A stretch of DNA of 64,000 nt, taken from assembly GCF_964204645.1 (NCBI RefSeq), contig NC_134034.1, positions 9,977,414-10,041,413 of the forward strand, written 5' to 3'. The stretch's first letter is position 1, and each line of letters opens with the position of its first letter. Under the pieces are notes generated by a model. That model saw only the letters and a program-made list of their open reading frames with translations, was not told where the DNA came from and did not search any database. Both the position numbers and the translations under genes were made by a program. This document shows positions 48,001-59,480 of the stretch, piece by piece. The stretch comes from Tubulanus polymorphus. Taxonomy: Eukaryota; Nemertea; Palaeonemertea; Tubulaniformes; Tubulanidae.

Positions 48001-51000
48001 ATAATAAAGTGGAATTCTTTCTCAATCGATATGTCGGTTTAGAGAAGAAAATATGGCCCTCTCCCAGATTCCATGGAAAACATATATGATTACATAGATT
48101 TAAAATGAAAACAAAATGCTAATATTCACAGAGCCCCTTGAACCTCTGTCACAATGCACTTAGGATCTTAAACTCAAGGGTCAGCTGTGCAGACCCGGTG
48201 GAACTGGATCCCGAGTAGGATAAGTGAAATTTAGAAAAAAGGAAAGAAAAGAAAAGTGTTGAATTGAGGAGCTCACTCGCTGTGCCTGCACCTCTAACTA
48301 TATAATAAAACATATGTGTGGATTTTTTGTTTTTATAGACCCCCGGTGACACACCAGCTACCACGCCTGACATCAGTTCAGACACCTATCAGCTGGTTAA
48401 TGGCGACGATATGAAGGATAAAGACACGTCTAGTATGCCTATGGCAAGTTTTAATTTCATCAATTCGATCATCGGAAGCGGAATTATCGGTACGTATAGA
48501 ACCGTTGAGGAAACGGTCTTTGTTACGATGGTATAAAATGCAACGCTACGAAAGATACTTATCGTTTGAAATGTACATGATTCCCGAGGATGACTAGATA
48601 AGGATAAAACATCAAGTCATTTCTACGATCGCTGTAGAGTATTCCCGAGTATTCCCGACTATTCCCGAGTATTCACGGTTGTTAAAAAGAGCAAAAAGAG
48701 AAAATTTGAATTTTTGTTAGCTAGATTAGTTGGTTCAGTATTAGAATGAATCGACGTTCAATGAAACCGCTTTTAAATACAGATCTCTGATTTATCGACT
48801 TTCAAGCGCCATCGATCATCCTCCATTCCTCCAGGAAATATATCAACACTGGATGATCAATCATCGCGTTTAAATTGATGAGAGAATATCTTTTGTTTAA
48901 ATTCTAAAAAGGCGAAGTTTTCAAAACGGATTTACATCGAAGTATTGATGGTGGTTTCGGTGTCGCGGGTTTTACGACTATTAAGGAACATTTCGATCAA
49001 ATTGGTATAATTTCGGGACACTAAAAGACCGCATTGGGTTGGGGTTAATGAAATATACGGTGAAAAATTCACAACAGTCCCAACACGCTACCGAGTTCCC
49101 TGATTCTCAACTCAGTGAAATATTTACAGCAGTCGCAACACGCTACCGAGTTCCCTGATTCTCAACTCGGTGAAATATTTTGAGCAGTCCCAACACGCTA
49201 CCGAGTTCCCTGATTCTCAACTCAGTGAAATATTTACAGCAGTCCCAACGCTACCGAGTTCCCTGATTCTCAACTCGGTGAAATATTTACAGCAGTCCCA
49301 ACACGCTACCGAGTTCCCTGATTCTCAACTCGGTGAAATATTTTGAGCAGTCCCAACACGCTACCGAGTTCCCTGATTCTCAACTCAGTGAAATATTTAC
49401 AGCAGTCCCAACGCTACCGAGTTCCCTGATTCTCAACTCGGTGAAATATTTACAGCAGTCCCAACACGCTACCGAGTTCCCTGATTCTCAACTCAGTGAA
49501 ATATTTACAGCAGTCCCAACGCTACCGAGTTCCCTGATTCTCAACTCGGTGAAATATTTACAGCAGTCCCAACACGCTACCGAGTTCCCTGATTCTCAAC
49601 TCGGTGAAATATTTACAGTAGTCTCAACGCGCTACCGAGTTCCCTGATTCTCAACTCGGTGAAATATTTACAGCAGTCCCAACACGCTACCGAGTTCCCT
49701 GATTCTCAACTCGGTGAAATATTTACAGCAGTCTCAACGCGCTACCGAGTTCCCTGATTCTCAACTCGGTGAAATATTTACAGCAGTCTCAACACGCTAC
49801 CGAGTTCCCTGATTCTGAACTCGGTGAAATATCGACAATCCCAAAGTTGCCGAGTTCTCTGATTGTCAACTGCATATCCAGTCAACTCAGTCACGAATTA
49901 CATTTCATAATTACATATCATAATATATTAATGTATGCACTTTCTATACGATTAATAGATGGGTTGTTATAAAATGTAGGCCACTATTTCGTCTGCCAAA
50001 GGGATTATCACAGCTAAATGCATAAATACGTAGAGCAATTAACGGCTTTACTAACATTGTCACCTCATAATCATAATTATCATGATAATTAACATTTTGC
50101 ATGCAAACTTTTACGATTTTTGTACATGTTGCAATAATGGCGGAAATTGATCACAATTTCCGCATAACCGATGTAGGTCAAATTCCCCTCGGGAAGAGGT
50201 TCCCAGCTTGGTATTATATTCCCCAGGTAAAGATCCCAAATCTTCTTAGGCAGGCAGACATCCCCCACCAGTAGAATGGAGTCCAACTCATATTTTTGTA
50301 TTCAATTAATAGAATTCGCCGAATGTTGCGAATTGGAAGTTATTTTTTCATACCAAAAGTTTTCGCAAAGCTAAAATATAAGTCAAACAGAGTCCGGTCC
50401 AAATATAAAACAGTTTGAATGTTAAAATTTTGCGATTCAAATAAGTTCGTTAATACTAAAAGCTATAGGGAGACCATCAGGAAAACGACCTACTGTCCAT
50501 GTTCTCACGGCGGTGATTTTTAAATAAATGATATTTTATATTTTCAGGGGCTCCCTACGCCTTAAAACAGGCTGGATTTGGATTAGGTTTAATACTCATA
50601 GTTCTAGTCGCTTTTCTCACAGGTTCGGCACTCAGTTTTAACTCTCTTTTATCGATTCAAATAGTTTTTTTTACCCATTGTGTTTTCATTTCTTGTTGCT
50701 GTTGTTGTTTTTAGATTACTCGATCTCGCTGTTAATATACGGTGGAAGTTTATCCAATACGAATTCATATCAGGTCAGTATCAAAATAACCCTCACCGAG
50801 AGACTGGTTGCCTTTGCCTCATCCTCGCTTGCCTGGGTTTGATTACCTCCCGCCGAAGCTAACGCCAACACAAATCCTGATGGCCGCATACCCTTCATTG
50901 GTCTATTACACCGCCCGAGATTTCTTGGGTGCGGGCGGACAGTTGGCGCTCAGCGGCCACCAGTCTATACATCTAGCCAATTAGAAGCGTGGTATTGATG

Positions 51001-54000
51001 ATAGAGCGAATCTGTCGGTGAAAAACAAAGCATCTGATTTCGTTTAGGAGTCTATTTCACAAATTGTAAAACTGAAACGTCTCATTTCAGGATATGATGA
51101 GGGCCGCGTTCGGTCGGCCTGGATTTTACATACTGACTTTCATCCAAGCATTATATCCATTCATAGGTTAGTCGATACCCCGACGTTTTTTCATTGATTG
51201 AACTTACTATAATTGACGTTGGCAAGCAAGTGTTTCTCATGCTACTCATATGCCACGGTACTTAGAGCCGTCAAATTTGACAATACATTTTTTGGAGCAG
51301 TTGCTGAAAATTTGGTCATAGTTCACCAGTGGATAGTTGACATAGTGACAAAGTTCACCATTACTATGGTATTTATCCATAGCATTTTTTGTACGAATTT
51401 CAATTTGGAAATGTACAAAAAATGCTTTTGCACACGAGTGACGTCACCGCATTCTAGCAATTCCTACCGATGCTGTGGCTGGGCTTTTGTCAGTTTACAT
51501 GACGACAATTTCCTTACAAATTATTGCGATGGACTACGAACGACTTCAGAGCGGACTGTTAACCGTATACTGGCGTTGATGCCGATGAATTCCAAATATT
51601 GTAATCGATCTATTTTTTTTCAGCGATGATCAGTTATAACGTTATCATCGGAGACACAATTACCAAAGTAATAACTCGGTTAGGCGGAGGTAAGATTACA
51701 AACTTCCCGATTACTCGACTCCATGACGTCACTATAGATATCTTGCAGTCATATGATCGACGCCGCCATATTTGTTAGCAAACGCAATATGCATCATGCC
51801 CTCCACTACCTGCTTTACTCGCTTTACCCCCGGCTTTCCCGTTCCCCACCCTTCTCCCCAGAATTTCCTCTACTCCGCCTTTCCCTATATCTCAACTATT
51901 CTATATTTTCAACTGTACTCCCTACAAATTCCCTTATCTCCCCACCGTCCTCATCCCTAGTCCACGCCCGTATGCTGGAGACGTGTTAATGCGTTTATTT
52001 TTACCCTTATCGCCAGTGTAACATCAGCGCAGACAATAATAATATGATCTACCAGTGTCAGGTGTCCCCGGTGGCCATGCGGACTCCGTTCTCAGAGAGA
52101 ACCATCATCATTTGACGGCAGAGATAATGGTTCCCAACGCCCACCAGTCAGTAATGGCACTATGCGCCGACTTACATCCATGTAAGACAAGCTCAGCGAT
52201 ATAACGTTCAATGGAGGGCTTAACTGCATCGTTAAAACGTGCTATGGGTGAAAATAGACTATGAATTCATACAATGAATCAATATCTATGTAAGAGGTCC
52301 GTCGTTGTTTGGTTGCCAACCAGTGCCGGAGAGCTGCATACAGCAAATTTAGAAAAAATGAAATGATCAGGGGATTTAGAAACTTCGAGGTTCTGTCAAG
52401 TAACTCGCATGATGTGTTATCCAACCAATATGGCGTTGGATACGGTCTGGTTCGTGATCAGATGTCTCATTCGTGTAGGCTGCCGGCCGCTCAACCACTC
52501 CCAGCCGGTATCGACCTTCTTTCTATCCCGGTATCTCCATTTTTATCATTCGCGAGTATAATTCCAGTTATCGAACCATATGCATGAACTGTTTTGCAGA
52601 GCATTTAGCCCATACGGTGTTAGGAAATCGACAGTTCGTGATAGCGCTGACGACTGTACTGGTTACATTACCTTTATCATTGTACAGAAACGTATCTAAA
52701 CTTAGCAAGGTTCGTATGATATCTTTACCTTCTATTCGAACGAAATATAAGTCAATTAATCATTTTATCTTATCCTATAAAACGGTTCTCGCAATTCGGA
52801 CTGACGAATGTCTCCTAATACGTCAGGATTCATGCTGCTCTTCGAAATCCTGGATTCCAAAAAATCCTCCAAATATCTAAGAAGCATTTTCAAGAACCTC
52901 AAATCCCCTTAAATTCCTTTAAGATTTGAGAGAGTTTACACTGATGGACCCCTTGAGATGCTTCCACTAACCATGAAATTTGTTCCTTTCCCTACTAAAC
53001 CCAATATCTGCTCCTGAAATTCTCGAAAACTCCTCTTAAATGAAGAAGTATTTTCGAGGACCTCACGTGAATTCTTGTCAGAATATTCAATATATTACCA
53101 TCGTTAATTACCATGGTATAATGACATTTTCCCTCAAATTCTTAAGATAGCCAGTTCTCATATCGTGGCTCTGGGTTAACCAACCACAACTTCGATTCTC
53201 CTTGACTTTCTTAGCATTTTTTTCAATATACTTTTTCGATGTAAACCCCTTTGCAGCCTGTACAGATGAATCCCCGATCTCGTGGAAGGCTAGAAGCTCA
53301 TAAGAAACATGACAACCTTCTGGAATTACAGAGCAAATGTGAAAATTCTAATTCATAGTATTAGTTCCCCAAACATTTGCAGGAAGTCATACAGAATTAG
53401 TAATCTACCATACTCCTCAAAAGGTCCAAACCAATTCTGAACCCATAATCTAATTGCAAAGAGTCTACTGGATTACCGACCTTACATTTGAGTTTTTACT
53501 CGATGTGTTTTGAGATTATGAATTTATTTTTCAGGCTTCCCTGGTATCTGTAGTGTTCATATTATTCATTGTATTCGTAATAATCGGAAAGGCGTTTGTC
53601 ATAGGACCTCACGTGTAAGCGAACAACCGCACAATGTCATCGTCACCATTTTCATCTCCGTGTCAGTGCCTATATAGCGCCTCCGCCTTATGCATATTTA
53701 CAATTCACATTGGACGGATCTAGAGTAGGAAGGTCTCGGGGGTGCATATTATAATTTAAAAGATCCACAATATGAAGACTTAAGAGGATGGGTCACTTCT
53801 GTCCATCTTCGGAGAACAACCTCTGAAGAAGCCTTCTTTCCGAAAAGACAAAAAAAAACAGATTCTATTTGTTAAGTCTTCATTTCATGTTGTTGGTCTT
53901 TTAAATATAAACTTCGTTGATTGCGACTGGTGTCTACTTATTTCGCTCTCATCGGTGCTTTCAGTTTTCGGTTGCCATTGCTAGTTATAAACTGGTCGTC

Positions 54001-57000
54001 AATCTGCACTGACGCTAATCCTCTCAGAAATCGAATCATTCGGCTGTATAGCCCTACTTCACGAAATTTTGATAATTTCCTTACACCCTTTCGGAAGCCC
54101 TGCTTCATTTTTGAATTGCCCGACCATACCTATCGAAACTAACATTCTACTTCCTAGATCCGCCCGTTTTCTTCTAGATGTTTTCATTTGTCGGATTTGA
54201 TAATAGGGGGAGGACTGATACTATCTCGTGTTGCATTGATATTTCTAAGTTGTTCATCTGTACTACTGTAACGTACGTATCATAAGTATCGTTGTTATAT
54301 TTGCCTGATGATTTCGTGTTTAAAACCGTATTCAGTACATTTTCAAGCATATATTATACGTGTTGTTTTCAGCTGAACTAAGTCGAAAAGCTGTAATTTC
54401 TTAATCCTTCTTTTCTGCATTTAAATGTCATTGATGTATATACGTGTTCATTGCCATCATGTTGCCTTCGAAGCTACATAGCCTCTTCTTCGACTGACCT
54501 GTAAACCTCGACTGAGTGGTGGCTGATTCGGGCTTGAGTTCGGTTCCGTCCGATACGGTCCAACGGATGGATAATCTCTGCGAGTATATGGAATTGTTTA
54601 GCAAGCTAAGATACGATAAGATTATCTTTTACTCTCCACCCATTTCCGTGGTACGCGGAGGGAAAGATGATTTCGTTAACAAACATATCGAGAGAAAGAT
54701 AAAAACGTTTTAATAACTTACAAGGTTATTTACAATATAAACAGATGTAGTGTACTATTTACAATCTACCGACTACAGGAGGGATCTATATACATCGAAA
54801 CCATCTTTGATTAATTTTGCTTATAGGAAATTTTTATGACGTCACCTGTAGCCCGAATCAGTCGCCGTTGAATGAGTCGTTATAGACAGTCACCGACGAA
54901 TCGGGTTCGAGTCCCACATTTTTTAGCGATGTTTACATGTTTATATATATCTATATATATTTGTGTGTTTGTATCGTTGCAGTGCGCATTTCTATCAATC
55001 ATATTGAATATAGTAATAATGGGTGTAGTGATATTTCGTTTAATCATTCCGTTCACTCCGTCGAGACCGTAAGATTGAGTTTGAAATATATGAAATCGTT
55101 CAACGGAATCATCGCGATCGTAAAGCTTAGCGTTCTTATCTCACTTTTACCTTTTTGACGTTGCAGGCCGTCTACGGAAGGGGCGTGGTCGTTCGCGAAT
55201 ACCGGAGTAACCCAATCTATTGGGATATTAGCGTTTGGTACGTAGTATTTACTGTGGTAACTTTACCTAGTCCAATGGGAACTCATGAAACCAGCTATTC
55301 CACCAGATGGCGTAACGAACAGTAGACCGTCCGTTGTCAAAATTAGTTAATTTTCATTGCGCATAGAACTGGATTTCTAGACTCTCAAATCCATATTATA
55401 TGACAGCACCCACCAAGAAAAACTATAAATATACAAATAATGAATTCATTTTTTGTTCAGATATCGGTATAGATTTCGTGAATAGTTGATTCATTTAAGA
55501 GAAAAGTTCATTCAGTTTTCATTGAAATGTAGAAGAAATCGAACGCGGATAACCGAGTTACGACTAGCGAACCTGGCGGATCCTCACCTGCCATAAGTGG
55601 AATCCTCGATTGCCACAGTTCATTTAGTTTTTATTGAAATGTAGAAGAAACCGTACGGAACAGAGAATCCCGAAATAGGGCAGTTCTATTGGATATAACA
55701 ATATCATTTGCAAAAAGGGCACATTTCCACAACTGCCTCCTGCCCACAGCTTGGTACGATCCTGTAAACGAATTCATTGCAATTCTAACGAAACCAATAG
55801 TCGAACTCAAGAGCTGCGGTTTGATTGGACTGTTGCGGAATATAATTTTCACTTTTTCTACTTACAGCGTTCATGTGCCATCACAATTCGTTTCTGATTT
55901 ACGATTCTCTGGAAATGAAGACCGAAGAACGATTCGGCATCGTGACGCACGCGTCTGTCATATTCGCTATGGTTTGTACGCTGATCTTAGGCGTCACCGG
56001 TTACGCGACATTTACTGGGTTCTCTCAGGGTATGTACGCGCCGAGAACTGGAAACGAATGGGATTTTTTTTTGGAATTCGCGCCCCATCCCAAATACTAG
56101 AATAAAAGGCACCACGTTAACGCGAATCCGAATTTCGATATTCGAATCGTATTCTGTTTGGTATTTAATTACACGATCTGGCTGGCGAACGGGAACTCCG
56201 ATCGCCCTTCAGAAATCCACTAGATACACTTGTAATCTCGTGTTTTGTCACCCAAATGCCTGAGCCTACGACTCGTAAGTCGACAGATTGCTGGTTCGAG
56301 TCCCGCATATTCGAAGCGGAGCAATAGTTTTTTCTCCGCGAACAATGAGGGTGATATGGTGGCTGATGCGCGCTTAAAACTAAAAGCAACAGTTTTTAAA
56401 AGACATTTCTCCTTTTTGATAAATTTGAAATTTTAATGGCTCGATTCCCCCATCGAAGGATAACGTTTTCATGATTGTTTAAGTAATACATGTGTACAAC
56501 TTCATGACATACGCGCTCTCCTAAATACCCGCAGAAAAGATATAACCGTAAATCTATTGTTTTCATGTCGTGAATCGTACTGACGATTTCGATGTGTTTC
56601 GTGTTGACGATTTTTCTCACTGTATTCATTAACAGGTGATTTACTAGAGAATTACTGTCGTAACGACGATCTGATGAACGCGATTAGGATCATATTTGCG
56701 TTAACAATCATGCTGACCTATCCGATTGAGTGTTTTGTCGTAAGAGAGGTAAGATTTTCACTAGAATACGCAGCCTCTCTGATCGTTATTATTCCCATCT
56801 CTAACGTTAACACCGCGGCGATCGGGGATTCCGTTTGTGGCAAGCGAGGATCCACCAGGTGCGCTAAGTGCGCATTAGGACAACGATGCTGGATTTCTTC
56901 TCGGATTCAATTAAAATCCGGCCATCATTTCTAGAACCCTATGGATGACCTATAAATGCTGCTCAAGAATAACGCCGTTTTCCGATGTCAGTGGCTTAAA

Positions 57001-58455
57001 TGTGGTTAACAATTTTACGACTGAGTGAAAAGAAATTTCAAATGAAATTTAAATTTATCTACACTCATCACCTCAACGAGAGGTATACAGAGGCAGTCAT
57101 CAAGACTTATTAACAATTATAAAACATATGATATGATATGATATGATATGATATATGATATGATATACAAAATTGTCCTTTTGATGCGCTCGCCATCTAG
57201 CGGGAGAGCTGGTCGCACGATATTCAGTAAATGATTCAAATACACTCTTTCTTCTTTCTCTGTTCATTTTTAGGTAGTTGAAAATTCGCTATTCGTAAAT
57301 AACACTCAACCGGCTCCGCTGAAACGTCACGTTATCATCACCCTAATCGTCGTGACCTTGACCGTCGTCGTTTCCATGGCAACCGATTGTCTCAGCATCG
57401 TTCTTCAGTTGAACGTAAGCGATATTTAATTAATCGATTAATTATTCGACGATTAGATTTAGATTTTATCACGTTACGTTCATTCCTTGAAGACTTTAAA
57501 TACATACACAACGAGTGTTCTGGCAACGTTACTGTGGCAATCGAGGATTCGATTAAAATCGAATCAATTCTGGATTTCGACGAGTAGAATTGTACATTAC
57601 TCGTTCAGAAAGCTCATTTGATTATATTTGGATTCGGCAGTTTGAAAATGCACAAGTTGATTTGAAATGAACAAGTTTTGACAATTTTTTCCGCCATCTG
57701 TATATCCAGACTTATGTATCGTGATTATTTCTCATAAAAAAGAAATATTTCTTTGACAGTAACGTTTATTATCATTATTACATAAGATCAACTGCTAATT
57801 GTGCCATCTGTAAAAACGATATGTTAATCCAGTGTCTGTCATATAAGATAACCTATATATTACAGACAATTCATTTCAATAATCTCTTTATTGTACTGAA
57901 TACACCCTCTCGGGTCGAGATGTACGGAGTGACATTTACAAAATAGTATTTACAAACCATATACATTTTACACTAGTATAAGAATAAATAGAACAACAGC
58001 ATTTTCTTGTCAGTTACCAGAGTTTAAAATTTCAAAACCTTTCGAGATTTTTTTTATGAATGAGAAGGTTTTTGACGCATGGATTAAAATGATTGTCGTT
58101 TATATATAGTAGCTACAACTCTGATACGAGTCGCTGCGGTTAACGCTATATTTTGTTTGATCTATTACAGGGAGTGCTGGCCGCGGCGCCGCTAGCCTAT
58201 ATCATTCCGCCGTTGTGCGTGATGCGGCTTCAACAAGACGCCATTTTCTCTCTGAAGAACGTTCCGTGTATTGTCGTGTGCGTGTTCGGCATACTGGTGA
58301 TGGTGTGCGGGTTCGCGATGACCGTCGTCGATCTGGTCGACGGCATTACGTGCAGTCACGGTAAAGAAATGGCCTACTGTCTCGACGCTAACACGAACGC
58401 ATCGGTAATTCTCGACTCGTTAAACCGAACCGGCGCGACGTACGGAGCCTCGTGA
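30062..58455 (+). CDS. SLC38A11: SLC38A11-like neutral amino-acid transporter, 13 coding exons
   Basis: Coding exons: 30062-30103 (proposed), 48339-48489, 50548-50622, 50715-50773, 51091-51166, 51624-51689, 52600-52709, 53535-53614, 55167-55237, 55868-56029, 56636-56748, 57274-57414 and 58171-58455. Phases agree at every junction; total 476 residues. Family signatures are NSIIGSGIIG (TM1), APYALKQAGF, FAFMCHHNSFLIYDSLE, GYATFTGFSQGDLLENYCRNDDL and LTYPIECFVVRE, all diagnostic of SLC38A11 among SLC32/36/38 carriers, with about eleven membrane segments. Role: plasma- or endomembrane sodium-coupled amino-acid symport by family; the substrate is unknown. The 48339 exon has a stop in frame just before its acceptor, so it needs an upstream exon or starts at ATG 48411. 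The 29795-30103 exon supplies MEMSESTHILEGNQ in phase 0 after a TTTTTCTTGCAG acceptor. It also has a short uORF (29976-29999) and CCG and GCA triplet runs in its leader. The exons from 48339 on are near certain; the 30-kb start is inference. Confidence 0.92.
30077..30490 (-). CDS. Unidentified 137-codon open frame
   Basis: An ATG-to-stop frame on the minus strand inside the proposed first long intron of the transporter, overlapping its first coding exon by 27 bp in antisense. Composition is balanced (no repeats; DLIFLMDGYNKWIARYYPDL near the C terminus). I recognise no domain, signal peptide or membrane segment. A second minus frame at 29477-29752 with four cysteines lies downstream and could be a partner exon, but no splice pair is convincing. 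It may be a small nested gene, a remnant or chance. Confidence 0.2.
   Translation of the reverse strand: MTGRFLFEKKESTPIHGSTGRGSSLIQFQSSVKNIDDISSTDRLRSSRIFGTVKMCPTREISELDAIYFKKTSDLERLFPSQLDPTWAENTEVNLDLIFLMDGYNKWIARYYPDLKCVQINRNEFESTDLIPLQYMS
30798..30863. repeat. 13-bp tandem repeat, five units
   Basis: CTGGAACCACTGC is repeated five times without change inside the transporter's long first intron. Confidence 0.95.
31190..31500. promoter_or_regulatory. Four tandem units with CTCF-like cores
   Basis: Cores occur on the minus strand at about 31251, 31329, 31402 and 31479, spaced about 75 bp. As read on plus they are AGCGACACCCGGTGG, AGTGACACCTGGTGG, AGCGACATCTGGTGG and AGTGACACCTGGTGG. Each unit also has GATCCTCACTTGCCACAAG and GATGTCCTACTGCA. 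This is the same dispersed element seen at 5980-6235 in opposite orientation. It lies in the transporter's long intron. Confidence 0.4.
31501..34056. other. Intronic, nothing recognised
   Basis: Within the proposed first intron of the SLC38A11-like gene. Short frames such as 33244-33426 and 33602-33805 lack domains or splice partners. Confidence 0.4.
34057..34383. mobile_element. 327-bp MITE, copy 1, 9-bp target duplication
   Basis: Begins CATCTTCACCCGTCAAGGG and ends CCCCTGGCAAGCGAGGATG, imperfect inverted termini. It is flanked by GCCATAGGC on the left and GCCATAGAC on the right, a 9-bp duplication with one mismatch. The interior near the left end holds a minus-strand tRNA-like B box (GGGTTCGAATCCC). 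Copy 2 at 46310-46636 has the same length and differs at only a few positions. A 9-bp duplication points to the Mutator-like superfamily. Confidence 0.85.
34969..35449 (-). CDS. Unidentified exon-like frame, possibly glutamate-receptor-like
   Basis: A minus-strand frame opens after an acceptor-like TTTTTGACAG at 35450 and runs about 155 codons. The middle contains LFVDYEIFKKLIVADRSDAF, then NGYAAIPGYGFQMKGQGW and NVKRMLIESLIQ. This is loosely like the second ligand-binding lobe of ionotropic glutamate receptor-type proteins (GYG followed by K-x-G-x-x-W and a helix). The C-terminal end runs into the inverted repeat at 34999-35054, so the original 3' continuation is lost or spliced out. No other exon was found. 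Likely a gene remnant or an isolated exon; function not assigned. Confidence 0.22.
34999..35054. repeat. Inverted repeat sharing arms with the 10.6-kb palindrome
   Basis: CTTGGAGTAATCATTTGAAT and ATTCAAATGATCACTCCAAG face each other across a 16-bp GC-rich spacer (AGCGCGAGCGACCTCC). The arm is the same as at 10599-10632. Confidence 0.75.
35990..36245. repeat. 47-48-bp tandem repeat, about five units
   Basis: Units carry GGTCTTGTGGGCCTTGTAAA then ATACCCCCAATATGCGGATC. Alternate units differ (ACGCAGCTCCACAAG versus TGCGGATCCAGAGG), giving a dimeric higher-order pattern. Confidence 0.8.
36246..37789. other. Intronic, no supported gene
   Basis: A minus-strand frame near 37064-37336 has an acceptor-like site before ALEERRNSMKEPHNSDLI, but no family resemblance or partner exon. 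Otherwise I see nothing. Confidence 0.4.
37790..37925. repeat. 29-bp purine-rich tandem repeat
   Basis: About five units of GTGAGAAAGTGGAGGAGAAA followed by TAATAAAAA. The surrounding 37735-38035 is almost entirely purine on the plus strand, so the long serine/phenylalanine-rich minus-strand frames are artefacts. Confidence 0.9.
39190..39835. repeat. About 110-bp tandem repeat, five to six units, also dispersed
   Basis: Units share AAAATGTCTAATGTCTGGTG, TTTGTAGTTCATTTTC, ATATCTCAGGTGAAGTACTG and AACACATGCGAAGTGTGGAC. Spacing between successive GTCTAATGT is 108-121 bp. Single or partial copies recur at about 59335-59480 and 63165-63320. Confidence 0.85.
39941..40165. repeat. 58-bp tandem repeat, four units
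   Basis: GGGGTTTG recurs at 39941, 39999, 40057 and 40115, exactly 58 bp apart. Units contain GTCGCGGCAAAACGTTATAT and CACACGCAGAGAAAATTGCC and are nearly identical. The unit is not a multiple of three, so the overlapping open frames through it are not evidence of coding. Confidence 0.95.
40166..42843. other. Intronic, element relics, no supported gene
   Basis: The stretch 40730-41010 is rich in GTTTC/GAAAC phrases (CGGAAACACG, GAGAAACATG) like those in the MITE at 63729-63893 and is probably a larger or composite relative. The minus frame at 41969-42232 has no recognisable domain. Confidence 0.4.
42844..42973. mobile_element. MITE with GGGCCAAGTTGCAC termini
   Basis: Starts GGGCCAAGTTGCACA and ends TGTGCAACTGGCCCC. 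Inside are CTTAAGTCTAAAAGCGGTCT and GTCTTAAGTTGTTAGATTG, the phrase shared with 9492-9630 and 14577-14745. Terminal fragments of the same type (GAGCAACTGGCCCCTGG) also occur near 38412-38430. Confidence 0.65.
44034..45184. repeat. 60-bp minisatellite, about 19 units
   Basis: The unit is TCTTTTGACTTGAGAGTGAT, ATCTGAGTTGGATGATACAG, TAGACTCCGCTCAAGTCTGA. Some units are 61 bp (GTCAGGA). Because 60 is divisible by three, frames stay open on both strands for up to 139 codons, but the 61-bp units break them, so I treat them as non-coding. It lies in the transporter's long intron. Confidence 0.93.
45185..46309. other. Intronic, nothing recognised
   Basis: Overlapping antisense frames at about 45464-45698 show no domain. 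An inverted pair AGGTGAAGGTCGGCCTTA / GGCCGACCTTCACCC at about 45770-45855 is probably a small MITE. Confidence 0.4.
46310..46636. mobile_element. 327-bp MITE, copy 2, perfect 9-bp target duplication
   Basis: Same termini and length as 34057-34383. Flanked on both sides by TGTAACCTG (46301-46309 and 46637-46645), a perfect 9-bp duplication. The near identity of the two copies indicates recent movement. Confidence 0.9.
46700..46805. repeat. Hairpin with GCGAAAGCTCGTG ends
   Basis: GCACGAGCTTTCGC on the left and GCGAAAGCTCGTGC on the right form inverted arms around a stretch that on the minus strand reads ACCTGATAAAG. A similar end, CCTGATGAAGCTGC...GCGAAAGCTCGTG, lies at 62053-62090. Confidence 0.65.
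47600..47632. repeat. Short TTTAGG hexamer run
   Basis: About four copies of GGTTTA in a row. It resembles a telomere repeat but is short, interstitial and not TTAGGG. Confidence 0.8.
47854..47872. repeat. Poly-G run
   Basis: A run of about 14-16 consecutive G in a GGGGCGGGG context, just upstream of the transporter exon at 48339. Length in the raw sequence may be affected by sequencing error. Confidence 0.8.
49055..49868. repeat. 55-bp minisatellite, about 14 units, in a transporter intron
   Basis: The unit is GAAATATTTACAGCAGTCCC, AACACGCTACCGAGTTCCCT, GATTCTCAACTCGGT. Variants lack the AC of AACACG (53 bp) or have TTTTGAGCAG. Variant types recur in order, suggesting expansion by multi-unit blocks. 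It is in the intron between 48489 and 50548, and a lone copy occurs at 25027-25100. Confidence 0.93.
57124..57170. repeat. ATATG pentamer run
   Basis: About eight copies of ATATG/ATGAT in the transporter intron between 56748 and 57274. Confidence 0.85.
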
Positions 58456-59334
58456 GCGCGCGGCGCCGATCAAGCTTTAAACATCGATCAAAATTAAATA
58501 CCCCCTCTCTCCAGTAAAAACCGAAACCGTAATTTATTTTGCGATATATATTACTGTCTTCTGATTAGCGTTTAAGGATCTTCTTCTATATTGGAAACAA
58601 AATTACGGCGACGCGGGTGACGGCCAGTGCTGGACTTTGTGACGTCACAGTATCTGAGTGTTGTGATTTTTCCACGTGCTATGTTAAATCGAAATATATT
58701 TAATGTTTAAAACATAAAACGTTATTTTCATAAACATTGTAAATATAATTATATACATATATAATGTTAATTCCTTATTGATGAACAAATTATTAGTAAA
58801 ATGACATTAACTGTGGACGCCCTCTAGCGTTCATGAGTCAAGTTTATTTTGTTGTGTTAAGCTGTTAAGTATTCTATTTAGTAGTTTTGATTGATCTCTA
58901 CCGGTTTTGAAAATGCGTATTCTACTGACGCGTACGATTCGGCCAGGATTTATATGCTCTACCTATTCCGGATATAGAGCATAATCTTGTTTTCGTCGTA
59001 GTTAACGTTGAATTCTATATGAAGAATATCATTTCTGTCCTAATTTTCTGTATTGGTTGTATCAACTCACGCGCCTGCCTTAAAAACCTTTGATATAAAA
59101 GGACTGACGTTCTGTATTTTAAATTTTAAGAAACTCGTGCGTTATCAGTTTACAAATCAGGCTCCGATATGCATTGAATCGGAATGCAACTAGCATTAGA
59201 TTCTTTGTTGTACTCTGAAACGAATTTTCTAATAGGTTTGGAAGTCTGTAATCTACTAATGCTGATAGCTTGCGATCTACAACCTGAAACCACCGTTCAC
59301 CATTTTGTTGTAAATGAATCCTAGACGATCAGTA

Positions 59335-59480
59335 AAAATGTCTGGTGTTTGAATAGTTCATTCTCAATTGAAATATCTCAAGCCTTGGACACATGCGAAG
59401 TCTGGACAAACAGTTTTGAAATGTGTGCTAGTAAAATGTCTACAAAGTACCGAACACAAGTGAACAAAGCAAAATTGGCC
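59335..59480. repeat. Dispersed copy of the 110-bp unit
   Basis: AAAATGTCTGGTGTTTGAAT, CTCAATTGAAATATCTCAAG and ACACATGCGAAGTCTGGAC match the array unit at 39190-39835. It falls in the presumed 3'UTR of the transporter. Confidence 0.7.

Noticed and set aside
51213-51629. 138-codon plus-strand frame
   Set aside because: It sits in the intron between transporter exons 51166 and 51624 and lacks any domain; it ends by reading into the next exon out of frame.
56245-56320. Possible tRNA gene around GGTTCGAGTCC
   Set aside because: The box B is good and an anticodon-like arm is present, but a full cloverleaf with paired acceptor ends was not found; it is more likely a SINE head, as is the similar box at about 54900.
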